The notes: a model not told the origin generated them from the letters alone. DNA of 63,018 bases from Paludibacteraceae bacterium (GCA_905233925.1 CAJOFV010000002.1:1-63018); one strand, 5' to 3'; positions 8,738 through 18,509 are shown, counted from the first letter of the stretch. A program made the numbers and translations.

Positions 8738-10568
8738 ATACTTTGTTTATCTAATCTCAGCATCGAATAGAGTTCTTTCGTGCTGCCGTGTTCTACAAAT
8801 TGGTCCTTGACGCCAAGGCGCGTCACGTGTGCCGTATAGCCTTTGTCGGCAAAGTATTCCAGTACGGCACTGCCTAATCCGCCGCTGATAACGCCGTCTT
8901 CCACGGTTACCACTTTTTTGAAGTGTGTGCCTACGTAGTCCAAAATCTCTGTGTCTAACGGCTTCAGCCACCGCATGTCATAATGCGCGACCTGTAATCC
9001 GTCTATCGCCTCGGCGACGGTATTTCCTATAGCGCCTATACTCAACACTGCGAGGTCTTTTCCTTCTTTCAGACACACGCCTTTTCCTATATGCACGTCC
9101 TGATTCTTGCCGTCAGACTCCTGGCTTCTTCCCCTCGGATAGCGAATTGCAATAGGCCCTTTGAGTTCCACCGCCAGCCGCATCATTGCCCGCAGGTCGT
9201 CTGCTGTCCGTGGTGCGCCGACCGTCATGTTCGGAATAGGCCGCAAGTACGCCAAATCAAACAGTCCGTGGTGTGTTGCGCCGTCGTTTCCGACGATGCC
9301 GGCACGGTCGATGCAGAGAATGACATGCTGTTTGGGCAGCGCTACGTCGTGAATGATATTATCGTAGGCGCGCTGCAGGAAGAATAGATGTTGCAGAACG
9401 GAATAGTTCCCGTGCTGGCGAGTCCGGCGGAGAACGTCACCGCGTGTCCTTCCGCGATGCCAACGTCGAACACGCGTTCCGGCAGTTCTTTCTGCATGAT
9501 GGTCATGCTGCAGCCGCTTGGCATAGCGGGCGTGATACCTACAATCTTTTCGTTCTCTTTCGCCAACTCCAACAGTGTTTCTCCGAATACTTCCTGCCAC
9601 AACGGCGGAATGTCTCCTCCACCGTCCGTGCTCCTTTGACCGGATTCCACGTCAAACTCTCCGGGTGCATGCCAGGTGGTCTGGTCATTTTCCGCAGGTG
9701 CATAACCTTTGCCTTTTTTCGTAATGAGATGCAGCACTTTCGGACCTTTGTGGTTCTTTATCTCTTGGAGAATCCGCACCAAGTCCATTACGCTGTGACC
9801 GTCTGCCGGACCGAAATAGCGCAGGTTCATACCCTGGAAAATATTGTTCGGCTGCCGTGTGAGAATGGTCTTGAGATTAGTATTGAAGCGCCGCATGCGG
9901 TTGGTTTTGTGTTCGTCCATGAGGTGCCATTTCACCATCATCTGGTACAAATCCCACCGCCATTTGTTGTAGCGTTTGCTGGTCGTTATATCCACCAGGT
10001 ACTGCGTTATTCCGCCCTTCAGCGGATCAATCGCCATGTTGTTGTCATTGAGAATAATCAGCAGGTCGTTCTTGGTCATGGACGCATTATTCAGTCCCTC
10101 GAAGGCGAGACCACCGGTCATGGCTCCGTCTCCGATGACCGCCACGACATGCGGTTTTTTTGCTGCTGCGTTGTTGCCCAAGTCAATGCCAAGTGCCGCC
10201 GAAATAGAATTGCTGGCGTGTCCGGCAATGAACGCGTCGTATTCGCTTTCCAGCGGAGTGGGGAAGGGAGCGAGGCCTTTGAACTGGCGGTTCGTATGGA
10301 AGCGCTCGCGTCTGCCGGTCAGAATCTTGTGCGCGTAGGCTTGGTGCCCCACGTCCCACACGACTTTGTCGAACGGTGTATCGAACACATAGTGCACCGC
10401 CACGGCAATTTCTATCGCTCCGAGTGACGAACCGAGGTGCCCCGGATTATGGCTGAGCTCGCGGATAATGAAATCCCGCAGTTCCGCGCACACAGCAGGC
10501 AGCGCTGTTACCGGAAGTTTCTTCAAATCCGCCGGACTGTCGATATGATTCAGATACGTGTATTCCAT
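8704..10568 (-). pseudogene. dxs: 1-deoxy-D-xylulose-5-phosphate synthase, frameshifted
   Basis: DXS condenses pyruvate and glyceraldehyde 3-phosphate with thiamine diphosphate, the first step of the MEP isoprenoid pathway. The N-terminal frame (10568 to about 9380) holds the [17 protein letters not shown] and NDNNMAID motifs and runs to FCNIYSS. The rest, starting FLQRAYD, is in another frame (about 9380-8704) and carries the complete C-terminal part. The break is at 9376-9384, where the coding strand reads TCTTCCTGCAG; family members have SSFLQRAYD, so one lost TTCC unit (4 bp), or a single base, would explain it. Repaired length is about 621-622 residues, normal for DXS. Everything else looks intact, and the gene is usually essential, so a sequencing error or very recent slip is likely. 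It starts the trkA-trkH operon. Confidence 0.9.
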
Positions 10569-10613
10569 GTATTGTTTTGTGCGCCCACGCGCACATTACT
10601 CCAATTTAGCGCG

Positions 10614-10645
10614 CAAAAGTACTGCTTTTTTTTTGTATCTGCAAA
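10614..10645 (-). promoter_or_regulatory. Promoter of the dxs-trkA-trkH operon
   Basis: On the minus strand TTTG (10645-10642), a 20-bp spacer and TACTTTTG (10621-10614) match the Bacteroidota consensus and lie about 45 bp ahead of the dxs ATG. Confidence 0.85.
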
Positions 10646-10759
10646 TATTTCTGCTAATTTCCGTTATTTTCTCCCAAATTCAGATGTTTTTTGGAATAAC
10701 GGGCATAGCGGTCGAAGAAATTTTTTGAAAAATCCTTTTCCTCGGCCTATCGTCTCGGA

Positions 10760-10802
10760 AATCACATACGAATCACATATGAATCACATACCAATCACAT
10801 AC
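10760..10802. repeat. 11-bp array (AATCACATACG)
   Basis: AATCACAT begins at 10760, 10771, 10782 and 10793, an exact 11-bp period, with the remaining three bases of each unit changing. It lies in the spacer between the dxs promoter and tRNA-Phe; nothing else is seen in 10646-10862. Confidence 0.85.
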
Positions 10803-10862
10803 GTTTGGCAGGTGCATGTTATAGTCGGGGTAAATATAAAAGCGACCGGAATGGTCGCCTAG

Positions 10863-10935
10863 TGGTACCTCTTGGAGTTGAACCAAGGACACATGGATTT
10901 TCAGTCCATTGCTCTACCACCTGAGCTAAGGTACC
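10863..10935 (-). tRNA. tRNA-Phe (anticodon GAA)
   Basis: The minus strand folds into a 73-nt cloverleaf: acceptor GGTACCT paired with AGGTACC, D-arm with AGCTCAGGTGGTAGAGC, anticodon loop CTGAAAA giving GAA, and T-arm CTTGGTTCAACTCCAAG. The discriminator base is A and CCA is not encoded. It has its own promoter upstream. Confidence 0.97.
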
Positions 10936-10994
10936 TGGCGCTTTTTCTTTCCAAAAATCCGCACCTCGCAAGGTAATTCGGCCGAAAAAGCGTG

Positions 10995-11025
10995 CAAAAG
11001 TACTGCTTTTTTTTGAATTACCAAA
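10995..11025 (-). promoter_or_regulatory. Promoter of tRNA-Phe
   Basis: Minus strand TTTG (11025-11022), a 19-bp spacer and TACTTTTG (11002-10995). It is back to back with the trmO-like promoter, leaving only 5 bp between the two -33 boxes. Confidence 0.8.
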
Positions 11026-11030
11026 ATATT

Positions 11031-11062
11031 TTTGCATTTTTTGTGATTTTTTTGTACTTTTG
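11031..11062 (+). promoter_or_regulatory. Promoter of the trmO-like gene
   Basis: TTTG (11031-11034), a 20-bp spacer and TACTTTTG (11055-11062), 18 bp ahead of ATG 11081. Confidence 0.85.
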
Positions 11063-11080
11063 CGGCAAAATTTGTGAAAA

Positions 11081-11881
11081 ATGATAACTGAACTGCACAA
11101 AATTGCCCATGCGGAGAACCATTTTACCGATAAGTTCGGCATCCCGCGCCAGTCGCGCGAGGAGTCGTTGATTGAGACCCGCATCGTCTTTGAACCCGCT
11201 TACCGTAATCCGGATGCTATACGGGGAATAGAAGGGTATTCCCACCTTTGGCTGATTTGGGGATTTTCAAAAAACGAAGAGAAGCAAAATACTAAAGAAG
11301 TTTCATCTTCTTCCTGTTCTTCATTCTCATCTTCATCTTCATTTTCATCTTCATCACCATCATCTTCTTCATCTCCATCGTCATCTGCCGCTTCCTGGTC
11401 TGCGACTGTCCGTCCGCCGCGGTTAGGCGGGAATACGCGAGTAGGCGTGTTTGCGAGCCGCAGTCCATTCCGTCCGAATCCTTTGGGACTGAGTTCTGTC
11501 AAGTTGCTCCGCGTCGAGAACGGCGCTGAAGGTCATGTGCTTGTTGTTTCAGGCGCGGATCTTCTTAACGGGACACCTATATATGATATAAAGCCGTATT
11601 TGCCGTATTCTGACAGCCATCCGGAGGCCACGAACGGCTTTGCCGAAGAGACGAAGGACTATCGTCTGGAAGTGGTGGGACTTGATGTGGCGGAATGCCC
11701 GGAAATAGGCGCTTCTGTGCGTGCCGAGCTGCGTGAAATCCTGTCGCAAGATCCGCGTCCCGCCTATCAGGATGACCCCGAAAGGATTTACAAACTGGAT
11801 TATGCGGGTTTGAATGTCGCTTTCAGCGTTAAAAATGGTAAACTTTATGTCAAAAATATCACTAAAAGTGATAGAAAATGA
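11081..11881 (+). CDS. trmO: TrmO/TsaA-type tRNA methyltransferase with Ser-rich insert
   Basis: The family methylates N6 of t6A37 in tRNAs reading ACY codons, using S-adenosylmethionine. The fold is recognised from GIPRQS, GIEGYSHLWLIWGF, the signature VFASRSPFRPNPLGLSSV and the LLNGTPIYDIKPYLPY segment. Between WGFSKNE and the RPPRLGGN loop there is an unusual insert of about 50 residues (roughly residues 70-108 are almost all Ser with a few Phe and Pro), encoded by an imperfect TCTTCA-type microsatellite at 11308-11392. The total of 266 residues exceeds the usual 160-235. The enzyme core on both sides is intact and in one frame. It is transcribed alone from its own promoter. Confidence 0.88.
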   Translation: MITELHKIAHAENHFTDKFGIPRQSREESLIETRIVFEPAYRNPDAIRGIEGYSHLWLIWGFSKNEEKQNTKEVSSSSCSSFSSSSSFSSSSPSSSSSPSSSAASWSATVRPPRLGGNTRVGVFASRSPFRPNPLGLSSVKLLRVENGAEGHVLVVSGADLLNGTPIYDIKPYLPYSDSHPEATNGFAEETKDYRLEVVGLDVAECPEIGASVRAELREILSQDPRPAYQDDPERIYKLDYAGLNVAFSVKNGKLYVKNITKSDRK

Positions 11882-11900
11882 AAAAAAGTGATTGAAATTC

Positions 11901-11931
11901 TTGCGTGTTCGAAAAAAAAGTAGTAATTTTG
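11901..11931 (+). promoter_or_regulatory. Promoter of the starch gene cluster
   Basis: TTG (11901-11903), a 20-bp spacer and TAATTTTG (11924-11931). The leader is about 65 nt and carries TTAACC about 20 nt before the ATG, a motif also seen before several other secreted-protein genes here. Confidence 0.8.
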
Positions 11932-11998
11932 CCGGTCGTTTGTTCATAACGGCCTTTAATTTGAAAAAAATATTATTAACCTTATAAGTGTTTAATAG

Positions 11999-14900
11999 AT
12001 GAAAAAGTTTTCGATTTTCTTTCTGTTAGTATGTTTTGCGCTGGTATCATACGCGCAATCGTACGGTATCATGATTAGTGGTACGGATTACCACGCGGGT
12101 ACGTTGAATCCGACTCCGCTGGATCCCTCGTTTACCGAGTATCAGGTGTTGGGTGTTGAGGTGGCGGCCAACGCGACCTTGCAGTTATGGGACAAGGATA
12201 ATGCTGCCGGTTGGGCGGTTGACCTTGACGCTGCAAGCGTTAAAGCTATTACCAAGAGTGGTGACCACTATGTATGCGCTACAGCTGGTTGCTATGATTT
12301 TTACATTAAATTGAAATATGGCGCTGACCAGCTCTATATTGGTGCTTGTGCCGGCGGCGGTGGCGGCGAAGGTGACTGCAAGGACGGCCCTTACGGTATC
12401 ACCGTGAATGGTAAGACCGTAGATGCTCCGTTGTATGGAGAGCCTGACGCACAAGGTCGTATCCAGTACAAGGCTGCTTGCGTGGAATTGGCAAAAGGCG
12501 ACGAGATTAAGCTTATTAACCAAAGTTGCGATGCTACATGGATGGTCGATATCGACCCCTATGGCGAATATCAGAAGTTCACAGGCGGTAAAGAGGCTGG
12601 AAAAATCACCTGCACCACAGCGGGGAAATATGATTTCTATATCAAACTGAGTGCAACGGAAGGTGATGTGCTCTATATCGGCGAATGCGGCGGTGGCGGC
12701 GGCGGAGATGACCCCGCATCGGACCGTCCGAGTTATGCCACATCCGTTCCTTCCCAGGCGCCGGATGTGATTCTCCAGGCTTTCTACTATGACTCGTACG
12801 AGAAGGGCAAAGGTGCAGGTACCAACCTTTATGGCGATACCAAATGGACCACCTTGCTGCCGCAGGCAAGCGAGATAAGCGCCTACTTCGACATCGTATG
12901 GCTCCCGCCTTCGGCAATGTCGGAGGGCGGAACCGGTTACCACCCGAGACAATACAGCAACCAGTCCAGCGCTTGGGGAAGCCGTAGCGACCTTGACAAA
13001 CTCGTGGCTGCTTTCCATAACGGTGGCGCGAAAGTGGTCGGCGACATCGTGGCCAACCATGCCGGCTGCAAAAGCTCATGGTGTGATTATTTCGAAATGG
13101 ACTTTGGCGCATACGGCAAGTTCCAGCCCGATGCATCATGGATTACCAACGATGATGAGGTCTGGTCTTCTTCCGATCCAGGTGCTTCTGAATGCAAGAA
13201 AGGTTCCGGCGCCAAGGCGGACGACGGCTATGGCAGTGAGGCCAAATACGGCGCAGCACGTGACTGGGACCATCAGCAGGAGCAGGTGCGGGCGATGTTC
13301 CGTGCTTATCTCAAATGGATGAAGAACGTGATGATGTTCGACGGCTGGCGCTATGACTACTGCAAAGGATTCCACATGTCGCATGTAAATGATTACAACG
13401 CTGCGGCGAAGAACTATATCTCCATCCTTGAATTCTGGTCCAGCAAAGAGGATATTATGGACCGTATCAAAGACGCCGGATACAATACCATGGCGTTCGA
13501 CTTCCCCACCAAATACCAGGCCTTCAACGACGGTATTGCCAAAGGCAACTACGCAAACTGCAAGATGACGGGTCTGCTCGGTATGGGAAATGCCAAGTAC
13601 GCGGTAACCTTCGTGGACAACCACGACACATTCCTGCGTGACGACAACGAGGTGTACGGCAACGGTAATTCGATGAACCACAAGAACGAAATGCTTCAGT
13701 GTAACGCCTTCATTCTCGCTATGCCTGGTATCCCGTGCGTGCTTTATCCGCACTGGAAGTCCTGGAAGGCAGAAATCAAGCCGATGATTGAGGCACGGCA
13801 CAAGGCAGGTGTTCACTCTGAGAGCGCTGTTTCCGAAGAATCGGCAGAATCTGGCGGCTATACCTGCAAAGTGACCGGTAAGAACGGCTGGTTAGTGCTC
13901 CAGTTGGGTAACAAGGTGACGAGTTCCTACTCAGGCGCAACGAAAGCGGCTTCCGGAAACGGCTACGCCATCTGGGTGCACACGAACGGCGATGTGGCTC
14001 CGCAGGTAATCGTTACCCCGGGCGACACGAAGTTCAAAGATGCAGCTGCCGGTATCACCGTAAGTCTTGAGGCGGTAGGCGGTACGGGCGACGGCGTTAT
14101 CTACTACACCACCGATGGCACAGACCCGACCACTACTTCCAAATCCATCAGCAAGAAAGGAACGCTGAACTTCAAGGAGACCACAACCCTCAAGGTAATG
14201 GGCGTTTGCGGTACGGCGAAGTCGGAAATCCAAACCTTCAAATACACCTATGTTGACCAGAAAGGCGGTATTACGGTGCGTTTTCTGAAACCCGCTGATT
14301 GGACGAGCGTGTACTTCTTCGCATGGAAAGGTGAAACCCAAATCCTCGGCGGCTGGCCCGGTAAGGCAATGGCTCAAGGGGCTGACGGATGGTATTCGCA
14401 GACATTTGACGAGCAATATACGGAGTTTAACTTCATCATTAACCAGGGCAAAACCGGCATGCAGTCCGGTGACCTGCTCATTGAGAGTGACATGTGTTAC
14501 ACCTGGGAAGGCCAGAACGAGAAGGAAATCGACTGTGATGCACCGATTGTGGTGGACTTCGGATTGTCGGTATCCCCTGCATCCCAGATATTCCGCGATA
14601 ACACGAATGGTATCAAGGTGACGCTGACCGTTGTTGCCGGTTCAGATGCAGCCAAGATTTACTATACCACCGATGGCTCGGAACCGACCACTTCATCGCA
14701 ATCTTTCACCAAAGCCGGTGAGTTGACCTTCAAGCAGACTACTACACTCAAGGCGTTTGCCATGGACGGTTCGAAGAAGACCGAGGTCGTTACCAGAACT
14801 TACACATACAAGGAGCCGCAGAGCGGACCGATTACTGTATCGTTCAAGTCTCCGGGATGGAGTAAGGTGAACCTCTACGCATGGACAACGGATGCCAGCC

Positions 14901-15250
14901 AGACTCCAGTATTGGGTAAGTGGCCCGGCACGCAGATGACCCAGCAAGACCAGTACGGTGCATATTATTACACCTTCGATGCGCAATACAAGGCTATCAA
15001 TATCATCTGGAACAACGGTTCAGACCAAACCAGCGATATTCTTGTAGAGGAGAATTCCTGCTTCGTTTGGAATACGGAGGCTAAAGATGCCGATTTGGTG
15101 GATTGCGATGCCATGGGCGTAGAGAACATCGCGAAAGATACTCCGAGACTCGACTTCAAAGCGCCGATGTACAATATTCTCGGTCAGCAAGTGGATGCTA
15201 CGTACCGCGGAATTATTATCCAAAACGGACATAAGTTCCTGATTCAATAA
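11999..15250 (+). CDS. Secreted multidomain GH13 alpha-amylase
   Basis: This 1083-residue enzyme should hydrolyse alpha-1,4 glucans outside the cell. Order of parts: signal peptide (1-19); two copies of a roughly 95-residue putative binding module starting SYGIM/PYGIT, joined by Gly-rich linkers (20-235); GH13 barrel (about 245-650); then two rounds of a chitobiase-C-like beta domain (YYTTDGTDPTT, YYTTDGSEPTT) followed by a CBM26-like starch-binding domain (GGWPGKAM, GKWPGTQM). GH13 residues are in place: DIVANHA, nucleophile Asp453 in GWRYDYCKGF, acid/base Glu478 in ILEFW, and Asp543 in FVDNHD. It ends with the type-1 tail YNILGQQV...GIIIQNGHKF. It is the first gene of the cluster. Confidence 0.92.
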   Translation: MKKFSIFFLLVCFALVSYAQSYGIMISGTDYHAGTLNPTPLDPSFTEYQVLGVEVAANATLQLWDKDNAAGWAVDLDAASVKAITKSGDHYVCATAGCYDFYIKLKYGADQLYIGACAGGGGGEGDCKDGPYGITVNGKTVDAPLYGEPDAQGRIQYKAACVELAKGDEIKLINQSCDATWMVDIDPYGEYQKFTGGKEAGKITCTTAGKYDFYIKLSATEGDVLYIGECGGGGGGDDPASDRPSYATSVPSQAPDVILQAFYYDSYEKGKGAGTNLYGDTKWTTLLPQASEISAYFDIVWLPPSAMSEGGTGYHPRQYSNQSSAWGSRSDLDKLVAAFHNGGAKVVGDIVANHAGCKSSWCDYFEMDFGAYGKFQPDASWITNDDEVWSSSDPGASECKKGSGAKADDGYGSEAKYGAARDWDHQQEQVRAMFRAYLKWMKNVMMFDGWRYDYCKGFHMSHVNDYNAAAKNYISILEFWSSKEDIMDRIKDAGYNTMAFDFPTKYQAFNDGIAKGNYANCKMTGLLGMGNAKYAVTFVDNHDTFLRDDNEVYGNGNSMNHKNEMLQCNAFILAMPGIPCVLYPHWKSWKAEIKPMIEARHKAGVHSESAVSEESAESGGYTCKVTGKNGWLVLQLGNKVTSSYSGATKAASGNGYAIWVHTNGDVAPQVIVTPGDTKFKDAAAGITVSLEAVGGTGDGVIYYTTDGTDPTTTSKSISKKGTLNFKETTTLKVMGVCGTAKSEIQTFKYTYVDQKGGITVRFLKPADWTSVYFFAWKGETQILGGWPGKAMAQGADGWYSQTFDEQYTEFNFIINQGKTGMQSGDLLIESDMCYTWEGQNEKEIDCDAPIVVDFGLSVSPASQIFRDNTNGIKVTLTVVAGSDAAKIYYTTDGSEPTTSSQSFTKAGELTFKQTTTLKAFAMDGSKKTEVVTRTYTYKEPQSGPITVSFKSPGWSKVNLYAWTTDASQTPVLGKWPGTQMTQQDQYGAYYYTFDAQYKAINIIWNNGSDQTSDILVEENSCFVWNTEAKDADLVDCDAMGVENIAKDTPRLDFKAPMYNILGQQVDATYRGIIIQNGHKFLIQ

Positions 15251-15259
15251 TAGGGTTTG

Positions 15260-15290
15260 CCCCCATCCCAACGGGTGGGGGAGCCCTTTA
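15260..15290 (+). terminator. GC hairpin after the first amylase
   Basis: CCCCCATCC (15260-15268), loop CAAC, GGGTGGGGG (15273-15281) with one G-T wobble. The T-run behind it is poor, so it may only stabilise or partly terminate the transcript before the second amylase gene. Confidence 0.45.
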
Positions 15291-15292
15291 TC

Positions 15293-15322
15293 CCGATATC
15301 TCTTGATACCGAGATACCGAAA
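15293..15322. repeat. 8-bp-type array (GATATC/GATACC)
   Basis: GATATC, then GATACC at 15305 and 15313, followed by a drifting CGA. It belongs to the same sequence family as 23405-23440 and 37963-38000. Confidence 0.55.
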
Positions 15323-15332
15323 AAACATGACC

Positions 15333-17123
15333 ATGAAAAAAATCACTCTAATAGTAGGTGCGTTATTTGTCGCAATAACCATGTCTGCTACCAGTTATGG
15401 TATCATGATTAATGGCAGCGATTACCATGCCGGCACAGAGAACCCAACGCCCGGAGATCCTTCCTTTAAGGAGTATATGGTCTTGGGTGTGTCTGTTCCT
15501 GCCAACGCGAGCTTGCAGTTGTGGGACCAGGATAACAATGCCGGTTGGGCGGTGGATTTGGATAATGCCTCTGTTGCAGGAATATCGCGGAGCGGAGATC
15601 ATTATATCTGCTCCACGGCGGGCTGCTATGATTTCTATATCAAATTGAAATATAACGCTGACCAACTCTATATCGGTGCTTGTTCCGGTAGCGGAGGTGG
15701 TGAAGGCGGCGGTGACGATCCCGGACCTGTCAATCCCGGTCAGGATTTCACTAATGCTGTTCCCTCGCAATGTACGGATGTGATGCTTCAAGCTTTCTAT
15801 TGGGGCTCTAATTCGGATAATACCTATGGTACTTCAAAATGGACTGCGCTTCAGTCACAGGCCTCCGAGATTTCTCAATATTTCCAACTTGTCTGGTTGC
15901 CGCCTTCATGTGTGGCTGAAGATGCAATGGGATACCTCCCGAAGCAGTACCATAATCAATCAAGCAAGATGGGGAACCAGTCCGAGTTGCAATCGCTTAT
16001 CAGTGCGTTACATAACGGCGGAACCCGCGTTATTGCCGATGTGGTGATTAATCACGCTTCCAATAAAAGCAGCTGGGTGGATTTCTGGGAGCAGGATTTT
16101 GGCTCCTATGGCAAATTCCAACCGCAAAGCACATGGATTACCAGCGATGATGAGGCGAAAGGAAAAGGCTCTTTGAGCAATAACGCCGATGACGGACAAG
16201 AGTCCAATCGCAATTACGGTGCAGCCCGGGACTGGGACCATAAATTGTCCGATGTCCAGAATATGTGCAAAGCCTACCTCAAGTTCTTGAAAGGTACCGT
16301 GAAATATGATGGTTATCGTTTTGATTACTGCGTGGGTTTCCATGTATCGCATATCAATGACTATGTGTCTGCAGCTAAACCGTATATCTCCGTGATGGAA
16401 TATTGGAATGGCAATGCCAGCACGTTGAAGACGCGTATTGACCAAGCCGGTAAGAATACTATGACTTTTGACTTTGCATTATTCCATAACTCGATTCAGC
16501 AAGGTATTGCCAGCAGTTCATATTCCAAGTTGGCTAATGGTGGCCTTCGTGGGCAGGGCTATCAGAAATATGCCGTTACTTTTGTGGATAATCACGACAC
16601 GTTCAATCGTTCTGATAACGCTGACTGCGGCAATAAGAAGGACGGAAGCTCCATTAACGACAAAGAGTTGATTATGCAAAGCAATGCCTATATACTTTCT
16701 ATGCCGGGAATACCTTGTGTGTTCTATCCGCATTGGTATAAGTATAAATCGGATATCAAGGCAATGATTGCTGCTCGTCGGAATGCGGGTATTCACTCCG
16801 AGAGTGCCGTTTCCGAAACATCAGGTAACGGTTATTACGAGGCTACAGTAACCGGCAAATACGGCGCTGTGATTCTGTATCTCGGTTCTTCGGCTTCTAA
16901 GTCCGCTCCTTCCGGCTACAAGCAGGCTGTTAAGGGAACAAAGTACGCGATGTACTATACCGGCGAGAAACCGCAGGAACCCGAGGCAATTGAAAATGCG
17001 GAGGTGTTGCAGACTCCTGCTCTTGATACACAACACCCTATATATAATATAATAGGTCAGCAAGTTGATGCCTCCTATCGTGGTATCGTCATCCAAAACG
17101 GACATAAATATTTTATACCATAA
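15333..17123 (+). CDS. Secreted GH13 alpha-amylase, second copy
   Basis: A 596-residue paralogue of the upstream enzyme with a simpler layout: signal peptide (about 1-19), one SYGIM module (20-115), a Gly-rich linker, a GH13 barrel (about 140-540) and a type-1 tail (YNIIGQQV...GIVIQNGHKY). Catalytic residues are Asp331 (YRFDYCVGF), Glu356 (VMEYW) and Asp422 (FVDNHD). There are no extra CBM26 or chitobiase-C-like domains. ATG codons at 15327 and 15333 are both reasonable; the second gives a standard MKK signal peptide. It probably shares the transcript of the first amylase. Its N-terminal module DNA is close to that of the two neighbours, suggesting duplication. Confidence 0.92.
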   Translation: MKKITLIVGALFVAITMSATSYGIMINGSDYHAGTENPTPGDPSFKEYMVLGVSVPANASLQLWDQDNNAGWAVDLDNASVAGISRSGDHYICSTAGCYDFYIKLKYNADQLYIGACSGSGGGEGGGDDPGPVNPGQDFTNAVPSQCTDVMLQAFYWGSNSDNTYGTSKWTALQSQASEISQYFQLVWLPPSCVAEDAMGYLPKQYHNQSSKMGNQSELQSLISALHNGGTRVIADVVINHASNKSSWVDFWEQDFGSYGKFQPQSTWITSDDEAKGKGSLSNNADDGQESNRNYGAARDWDHKLSDVQNMCKAYLKFLKGTVKYDGYRFDYCVGFHVSHINDYVSAAKPYISVMEYWNGNASTLKTRIDQAGKNTMTFDFALFHNSIQQGIASSSYSKLANGGLRGQGYQKYAVTFVDNHDTFNRSDNADCGNKKDGSSINDKELIMQSNAYILSMPGIPCVFYPHWYKYKSDIKAMIAARRNAGIHSESAVSETSGNGYYEATVTGKYGAVILYLGSSASKSAPSGYKQAVKGTKYAMYYTGEKPQEPEAIENAEVLQTPALDTQHPIYNIIGQQVDASYRGIVIQNGHKYFIP

Positions 17124-17164
17124 ATAAAAACAACAATAATTAACCAAATTAAAATTTAATGCTT

Positions 17165-18508
17165 ATGAGAAAATTTCTCTTCTTTGCGGCAGCCGCACTG
17201 TGTTCCCTGTCGCTGAGTGCCGCCTCTTACGGCATTATGATTAACGGAACGGATTATCACGCAGGAACGGAAAACCCGAATCCGCTGGATAAATCTTTTA
17301 AAGAGTATTATGTTTTGGGTGTTGAAGTTGCCAAGGATGCAACGGTTCAACTTTATGATCAGGACAATTCTGCCGGTTGGGCAGTTGATCTCGATGCAGC
17401 AAGCACAAAGGCTTTTGCTAAAGATGGTGACCACTATGTATGCTCTGAGGCTGGCTGCTATGATTTCTACATCAAATTGAAATATCAAGCTGACCAACTC
17501 TATATCGAAGCCTGCAAGGGCGGCGGTGAAGGTGGCGAAGGCGGCCAAGGTGGTGGCGAAGGTGGCGGCGAAACCGCTTCCTATGGTATCATGATTAATG
17601 GTACTGAATATCACGCTGGAACACTTAATCCGAATCCACTGGACGCTTCTTTCAAAGAATATGCTGTTACAGGAGTCTCTGTGGCAGAAGGTGCTACGCT
17701 CCAACTCTATGATCAGGCTAACAATGCTGGTTGGGCAGTACCTCTGGATAATGCCAGCGTAGCAGGTATCGCACAGGATGGAGACCATTATGTTTGCTCT
17801 GTTGCAGGTTGCTATGATTTCTATATCAAGCTTAAGATGAATGCAGACCAACTCTACATCGGCGCTTGCGGTGGTGGCGAAGGCGGCGAAGGTGGTGGTG
17901 GCGGAACCAGCGATCACACTGTTGATGGCCTTTACCTCATCGGCGAATGGAACGGAAAAGTATATGGTGATGGCGATGACTATGCAAATTTCATCGACGA
18001 AAATATGTTCGTGGATTGCAAAATCTCCAAAACCTTCGAGGATTCCGATCCGGAACGCTCGGCATGCTGGATTCGTGCGAAAGCGAAACTCGATGGCGGT
18101 ACAGGATGGATGTTCTTCTCAACCGATGGCTGGCAAGGTGACGGCAAACAAACTGTTACGCTCTACAGCGCTAAGTATCTGTACGAAATCGGTCATGATG
18201 GCAATTCCGAACGCTGGTCTGTTCCTACCAACAAGAAACTGAACATTACCGTCAAAGTCGTTAGCGACCATGAACTCCAACTCTCACTTGTGGATGATGC
18301 TGCATACGCTACTTGGACCTGCGGAAAACTCCCGTGGGAAGGCGGTGAAGGCGGCGAAGGCGGCGAAGGTGGCGAAGGTGGCGAAGAAGCCATCGAGAAT
18401 GTCGCTGTTCTCAACCTCGACGCTCCGATGTTTGATGTACTTGGCCGTCAGGTTACGGACGAGTATCATGGCATCGTAATCCAAAACGGACACAAATTTA
18501 TCCGCTAA
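17165..18508 (+). CDS. Secreted protein with two SYGIM modules, no enzyme domain
   Basis: After a signal peptide come two copies of the roughly 95-residue SYGIM module found on both amylases, joined by a Gly/Glu linker (GGEGG units). A third part of about 140 residues begins DGLYLIGEWNG and ends CGKLPWEG; I do not recognise it, but the Trp-rich start (LIGEWN, WIRAKA, DGW) looks like a carbohydrate-binding beta-sandwich. A second GGEGG linker leads into a type-1 tail (FDVLGRQV...GIVIQNGHKF). No catalytic residues are visible, so it is probably a glucan-binding surface protein. ATG 17159 would add only two residues. TTAACC precedes the start by about 20 nt. Confidence 0.85.
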   Translation: MRKFLFFAAAALCSLSLSAASYGIMINGTDYHAGTENPNPLDKSFKEYYVLGVEVAKDATVQLYDQDNSAGWAVDLDAASTKAFAKDGDHYVCSEAGCYDFYIKLKYQADQLYIEACKGGGEGGEGGQGGGEGGGETASYGIMINGTEYHAGTLNPNPLDASFKEYAVTGVSVAEGATLQLYDQANNAGWAVPLDNASVAGIAQDGDHYVCSVAGCYDFYIKLKMNADQLYIGACGGGEGGEGGGGGTSDHTVDGLYLIGEWNGKVYGDGDDYANFIDENMFVDCKISKTFEDSDPERSACWIRAKAKLDGGTGWMFFSTDGWQGDGKQTVTLYSAKYLYEIGHDGNSERWSVPTNKKLNITVKVVSDHELQLSLVDDAAYATWTCGKLPWEGGEGGEGGEGGEGGEEAIENVAVLNLDAPMFDVLGRQVTDEYHGIVIQNGHKFIR

Positions 18509-18509
18509 T

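Noticed and set aside
9370-9390. Programmed frameshift in dxs
   Set aside because: No slippery heptamer, and the missing bases are explained by loss of a TTCC unit. The same holds for the amylase at 23940, where no slippery site is seen.
11200-11502. Acidic protein antisense to the trmO-like gene
   Set aside because: Its Asp/Glu run is the reverse reading of the Ser microsatellite; the sense frame has a promoter and family motifs.
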